Shown here: positions 5,408 through 7,891 of the stretch, in pieces
Position numbering within the stretch: position 1 is the stretch's first letter
Layout: every line of letters begins with the position of its first letter
NCBI GenBank assembly: GCA_017883345.1
Contig: JADGNT010000206.1
Coordinates: 1-7,891, forward strand
Source of the DNA: Candidatus Solibacter sp.
Lineage (GTDB): Bacteria > Acidobacteriota > Terriglobia > Bryobacterales > Bryobacteraceae
Direction: 5' to 3'
Length of the DNA: 7,891 nucleotides
The notes under the pieces: model-generated
What the model was told of the DNA's origin: nothing
Database searches by the model: none
The model's input: only the letters and a program-made list of their open reading frames with translations
Made by a program: the position numbers and the translations under genes

Positions 5408-7162
5408 ATGGAAGATGCTGCGGGGGTTGCGCCAGCCATAGAGGATAGCTGGCTCGTCTGGGAAGTCCAGGGCAAGCCTGTATCCGTCCGGCTGAGCAGG
5501 GATGTCGCAGGCCGCCTCAGAATGGCGGTTTGGGAAGGGTTTAAGGCGCTTCCCCGGCGGGGTCTGGAAACCGGCGGCCTTCTCATCGGCACCACGAGAG
5601 AGAAGGGCAACCAGGTTGTCGTCGAGGTAGACGATTTCGAACCCGTGGAGACCGAGCACGCAAGCGGACCGTCGTATGTGCTCTCGGATGCGGAACTCCG
5701 CCTGCTGGAGGCGAGAATTGCGGCTCGCGAGGATCCCGAAAGCCCCTCGATTGTTGGTTTCTATCGTAGTCACACGCGCAGTAACTTTGCCATCACGGAG
5801 GGAGATGCTTCCCTGTTTTCCCGCTATTTTCCCGCGGCGTGTCATGTTTTCCTGCTGATCAAGTCCAATGATGACGGCCCTCCCACGGCCGGCTTTATCA
5901 TCCGGGAAGGGGGGCAAGTCCTTTCCGACAGCCCTTACGCTGAATTCCCTCTTCCCCTGACCACCGTAATGGCAACGGCTCGCGAAACCCGTGTCCCGGC
6001 TTTGCACACTTCGCAGGCGCCACCAAGAGTGGCCCCGATCGTTCCACCGCCGGCGCCGCGGCGGACCACCTGGATGGTGAGGCGGCCGGTCTGGCTGGCA
6101 ACCGCGGCGGCGGTGGCCCTGTGCGTCGCCCTTTCCATTGGAATTCGAAAGGGCAGTCCCGGTTCGATACCGGCCAAGCCCGGTCTGTCGCTTGCCTTGA
6201 ATGTCACCAACGCCGGCAACAGTCTGCGGTTGTCCTGGGACCGGCAATCGTCGGGCCATGCCGGCAACGCGGTCCTGTGGATCAAAGACGGGCAACAGGA
6301 GCAGAGGTTCGAACTCGATTCGAAGCAGTTGAGCGAAGGCAGCGTGACGTACTGGCCCAGGAACAGCGACGTGAACTTTCGCCTTGAGTTGCTTTCCCCC
6401 GGCGCCAACGTGACCGAATCCGTACGAGCGATTGGAGGACCGTCCAGAGCGCTGGTTGTCGTTCCGGCGCCCACGGCGGTTGCTGTCGAATCGCCCACTG
6501 CGCCTGCTGTCCAAGCGCCCGCGGTGGCTGCTGTCAAAGCATCCCCTGGGACGGTGCGCTCCCGGAACCAGATCGGAGCGGCCTCACGGCGGCATTCCCG
6601 CGCTTTTGTGTTGCCGCAGCCTAAACCTGGTCCGGCCACTGTCACTCCGGCCTCCATACCCGATCCTCCAACAACCCAGCCAGTGGTTGCGCTGCCGCTG
6701 GAACACAGGAAGGACTTCCTCAATCTCATAATGCCAGCCAATAGGCCGGGCACTGGCGATGGCGCGGATTCGTCTCTCCGGGTCAGTGTTGAGCCTGTGT
6801 CAGGTTCACGCCGGAGCATTCCTCTGATTGGGAAGCGCTACCCACGTGCGGATTACGTCCCCCCTGCCCCACTCCGCAACCCGGGCCTTCCCAGTCCTCC
6901 GCATCGCAACGTTGCGCGAGCCGTCAACATCAACGTCAAGGTTTACGTCAATCCTGCGGGCAAGGTCGACTACTCGGAAGTGCTCTCGAAGGTGGCGGAA
7001 ACAGACCGCGATCTCGCCGCTTTCGCGATGTTCGCAGCGCGACGATGGGAGTTTGTTCCAGCCCGCGACGCAGACGGCACCGTGCCGGGTGAGGTGATTC
7101 TTCACTATCAGTTCGGTCCTGGGACGCGCACGGCCGGCGATCAGGCTCTGGTAGCGCGTTGA
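5408..7162 (+). CDS. JAMM/MPN-like domain fused through one membrane helix to a TonB C-terminal domain
   Basis: The 584-residue protein divides into five parts. (1) Residues about 30-180 resemble a JAMM/MPN fold: ETGGLLIG at 54-61, then GFYRSHTRSNFAITEGD at 117-133. E54, H122 and D133 keep the spacing of the JAMM metal site (H-x10-D), but the first histidine of the HxH pair is Arg120 and the usual Ser is Thr130. (2) A proline-rich stretch and the basic TWMVRRP lead into a single membrane helix at about 229-246. (3) Residues about 260-340 look like a beta-sandwich (fibronectin-III-like), with LRLSWDR at 273-279. (4) A Pro/Ala-rich linker spans about 345-500. (5) INVKVYVNPAGKVDYSEVL at 508-526 and AARRWEFVPARD at 543-554 match the TonB C-terminal domain. 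Positive charge before the helix predicts N-terminus in the cytoplasm and TonB domain in the periplasm, as in TonB. No exbB/exbD or receptor gene is adjacent. Family assignments are strong for TonB_C, good for JAMM-like, and tentative for the sandwich. Confidence 0.88.
   Translation: MEDAAGVAPAIEDSWLVWEVQGKPVSVRLSRDVAGRLRMAVWEGFKALPRRGLETGGLLIGTTREKGNQVVVEVDDFEPVETEHASGPSYVLSDAELRLLEARIAAREDPESPSIVGFYRSHTRSNFAITEGDASLFSRYFPAACHVFLLIKSNDDGPPTAGFIIREGGQVLSDSPYAEFPLPLTTVMATARETRVPALHTSQAPPRVAPIVPPPAPRRTTWMVRRPVWLATAAAVALCVALSIGIRKGSPGSIPAKPGLSLALNVTNAGNSLRLSWDRQSSGHAGNAVLWIKDGQQEQRFELDSKQLSEGSVTYWPRNSDVNFRLELLSPGANVTESVRAIGGPSRALVVVPAPTAVAVESPTAPAVQAPAVAAVKASPGTVRSRNQIGAASRRHSRAFVLPQPKPGPATVTPASIPDPPTTQPVVALPLEHRKDFLNLIMPANRPGTGDGADSSLRVSVEPVSGSRRSIPLIGKRYPRADYVPPAPLRNPGLPSPPHRNVARAVNINVKVYVNPAGKVDYSEVLSKVAETDRDLAAFAMFAARRWEFVPARDADGTVPGEVILHYQFGPGTRTAGDQALVAR
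6458..6553 (+). repeat. Four degenerate 24-nt tandem repeats encoding Pro/Ala-rich octapeptides
   Basis: Within the linker of the TonB-like fusion, GCTGTC recurs at 6482, 6506 and 6530, exactly 24 bases apart, with a more diverged first unit at 6458. The four octapeptides (residues 351-382) are VVPAPTAV, AVESPTAP, AVQAPAVA and AVKASPGT. This gives an extended periplasmic linker, like the proline-rich region of TonB that spans the periplasm, and it may vary in copy number between strains. Confidence 0.6.
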
Positions 7163-7182
7163 CCGGTGAGCACACCGGTTTT
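7162..7182 (+). terminator. Intrinsic terminator after the TonB-like fusion gene
   Basis: A perfect 7-bp stem, ACCGGTG (7162-7168) and CACCGGT (7173-7179), with loop AGCA is followed by TTTT (7179-7182). It starts on the last base of the stop codon. The U-run is short, so termination may be partial. It separates this gene from the kor operon. Confidence 0.6.
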
Positions 7183-7257
7183 CCACCGATTCCTCCCATC
7201 CAGCTCCGATAGTCTCAAATGGCCTACCACGTGCTTGTTCTCACCCTGACTTACTTC

Positions 7258-7264
7258 AGGAGGG
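7258..7264 (+). promoter_or_regulatory. Strong ribosome binding site AGGAGGG for korD
   Basis: AGGAGGG lies five bases before ATG 7270. It decides the start: the in-frame upstream ATG at 7219 would add 17 hydrophobic residues not expected in a ferredoxin subunit and has no comparable site. Confidence 0.85.
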
Positions 7265-7269
7265 CCCCC

Positions 7270-7488
7270 ATGGCCAAAGGCCAAGTTGCTATCACCGTCG
7301 AGCGCTGTAAGGGTTGCGGATTCTGTGTGGAATTCTGCCCCACTCACGTCCTCGCGCTCTCATCCGCTTTTAATTCAAAGGGTTATCATCCACCCCACGT
7401 CGTCTCAGGCGAGAAGTGCTCCGGCTGCGACCTCTGCGGAATGTACTGTCCCGATTTCGCTATCTTCGGAGCTCGTAATGCACGCTGA
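7270..7488 (+). CDS. korD: 2-oxoacid:ferredoxin oxidoreductase, delta (2[4Fe-4S] ferredoxin) subunit
   Basis: The 72-residue protein carries two CxxCxxCxxxCP motifs: C13, C16, C19, C23 and C50, C53, C56, C60, each binding a [4Fe-4S] cluster. It serves as the electron-transfer subunit of a four-subunit-type 2-oxoacid:ferredoxin oxidoreductase, passing electrons from the thiamine-diphosphate site to free ferredoxin in the cytoplasm. Size and cysteine spacing are typical of KorD/VorD/PorD subunits. The next gene is the alpha subunit, whose ATG at 7478 overlaps the last 11 bases of this gene, so the two are probably translationally coupled. The 2-oxoglutarate (Kor) label rests on the D-A gene order and the style of the alpha subunit; a branched-chain 2-oxoacid (Vor) enzyme remains possible. 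Confidence 0.9.
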   Translation: MAKGQVAITVERCKGCGFCVEFCPTHVLALSSAFNSKGYHPPHVVSGEKCSGCDLCGMYCPDFAIFGARNAR

Positions 7489-7891
7489 CCCCAAAGGTGT
7501 TCTCACAGGTGTCCATTTTCTCGACGGCGACCACGCCTGTTGTGAGGGAACACTCGCAGCCGGTGCGCGATTTGCCGCAGGTTATCCCATTACTCCCTCC
7601 ACCGAAGTCGTCGAACGCTTCGCCTGGAGAATTCCTACCATAGGCGGCATCTTCATTCAAATGGAGGACGAACTCGCCGCTTCCATCGCCATTCAAGGCG
7701 CGGTTTGGGGCGGCGCCAAGGCCTTCACCGTCACCTCCGGCCCCGGCTTCTCCCTCATGATGGAGCACATCGGCTACGCCGCCATTACCGAGACCCCCTG
7801 CGTCTTCGTCAACGTGCAGCGCGGCGGACCCTCCACCGGACTCCCCACCCTGCCCGCCCAGGCCGACATGATGCAGGCCAGGTGGGGGTCC
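7478..7891 (+). CDS. korA: 2-oxoacid:acceptor oxidoreductase alpha subunit, N-terminal part; runs off the right end
   Basis: The frame is open from ATG 7478 to the window edge (138 codons); the full protein is usually 350-380 residues in four-subunit enzymes. GYPITPSTE (about residues 35-43), TSGPGFSLMMEHIG (86-99) and NVQRGGPSTGLPT (113-125), ending in QARWGS, are hallmark blocks of the pyrimidine-binding domain of the alpha subunit of 2-oxoglutarate and related ferredoxin oxidoreductases. With the beta subunit, which should follow outside the window, it decarboxylates a 2-oxoacid and forms acyl-CoA while reducing the clusters of KorD. GGAG at 7468-7471, inside korD, lies six bases before the ATG. 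The start fits the family, whose first conserved block (NxACAEGAxxAG, here DHACCEGTLAAG) begins near residue 18. Substrate choice between 2-oxoglutarate and other 2-oxoacids cannot be settled from this fragment. Confidence 0.93.
   Translation, partial: MHADPKGVLTGVHFLDGDHACCEGTLAAGARFAAGYPITPSTEVVERFAWRIPTIGGIFIQMEDELAASIAIQGAVWGGAKAFTVTSGPGFSLMMEHIGYAAITETPCVFVNVQRGGPSTGLPTLPAQADMMQARWGS

Noticed and set aside
5135..6514. Minus-strand open frame (459 codons), and another at 5935-6819
   Set aside because: Both lie opposite the TonB-like fusion, which has several consistent domains and a proper ribosome binding site. The reverse translations show no recognisable motif.
7219..7269. Upstream ATG as the korD start
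   Set aside because: It would add 17 residues not seen in the family, while AGGAGGG sits five bases before ATG 7270.
1..7891. CRISPR arrays, tRNA or rRNA genes, insertion sequences, phage genes
   Set aside because: No regularly spaced repeats with spacers, no tRNA-like folds with acceptor ends, no rRNA sequence and no transposase or integrase motifs were seen.

Overview
The window is GC-rich bacterial chromosome. It holds six recognisable protein genes, two of them cut by the window ends, plus two decayed small genes of toxin-antitoxin type. The gene content best fits an environmental Acidobacteriota, possibly of the Solibacter/Bryobacter kind. It includes a large Hsp70 relative, a stand-alone B12-type radical SAM enzyme, a four-subunit-type ferredoxin-dependent 2-oxoacid oxidoreductase, and a TonB-like protein with a fused JAMM-like domain. 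This assignment is inferred from family memory and was not checked by a search.

Layout, left to right. (1) 1-1632, minus strand: N-terminal 544 residues of an Hsp70-family ATPase. (2) 1633-2097: a small scar in which the 5' part of a DUF433 antitoxin gene (plus) faces the 5' part of a DUF4258 gene (minus). Both lose family similarity where they meet, near 1830-1880. (3) 2098-2282: a divergent control region with an 11-bp direct repeat, a GTGAC-N6-GTCAC dyad, and a perfect 12-bp palindrome running into the next start codon. (4) 2283-3299, plus: gmd, GDP-mannose 4,6-dehydratase. (5) 3430-5172, plus: a class B (cobalamin-type) radical SAM enzyme of unassigned substrate. (6) 5408-7162, plus: a 584-residue fusion of an altered JAMM/MPN-like domain, one membrane helix, a beta-sandwich-like region, a Pro/Ala-rich linker with 24-nt tandem repeats, and a TonB C-terminal domain. 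A hairpin terminator follows it. (7) 7270-7891, plus: korD (two-cluster ferredoxin subunit) overlapping the start of korA, which runs off the right end.

The genes do not form one pathway. korD-korA is clearly the start of an operon feeding 2-oxoacid-derived electrons to ferredoxin. gmd supplies the precursor of GDP-fucose, GDP-rhamnose or related sugars for surface glycans. The TonB-like fusion and possibly the radical SAM enzyme point to envelope functions. The item most worth following up is the JAMM-like/TonB fusion: it would place a metalloprotease-like fold, lacking one metal-ligand histidine, in the cytoplasm and a TonB domain in the periplasm of the same polypeptide.
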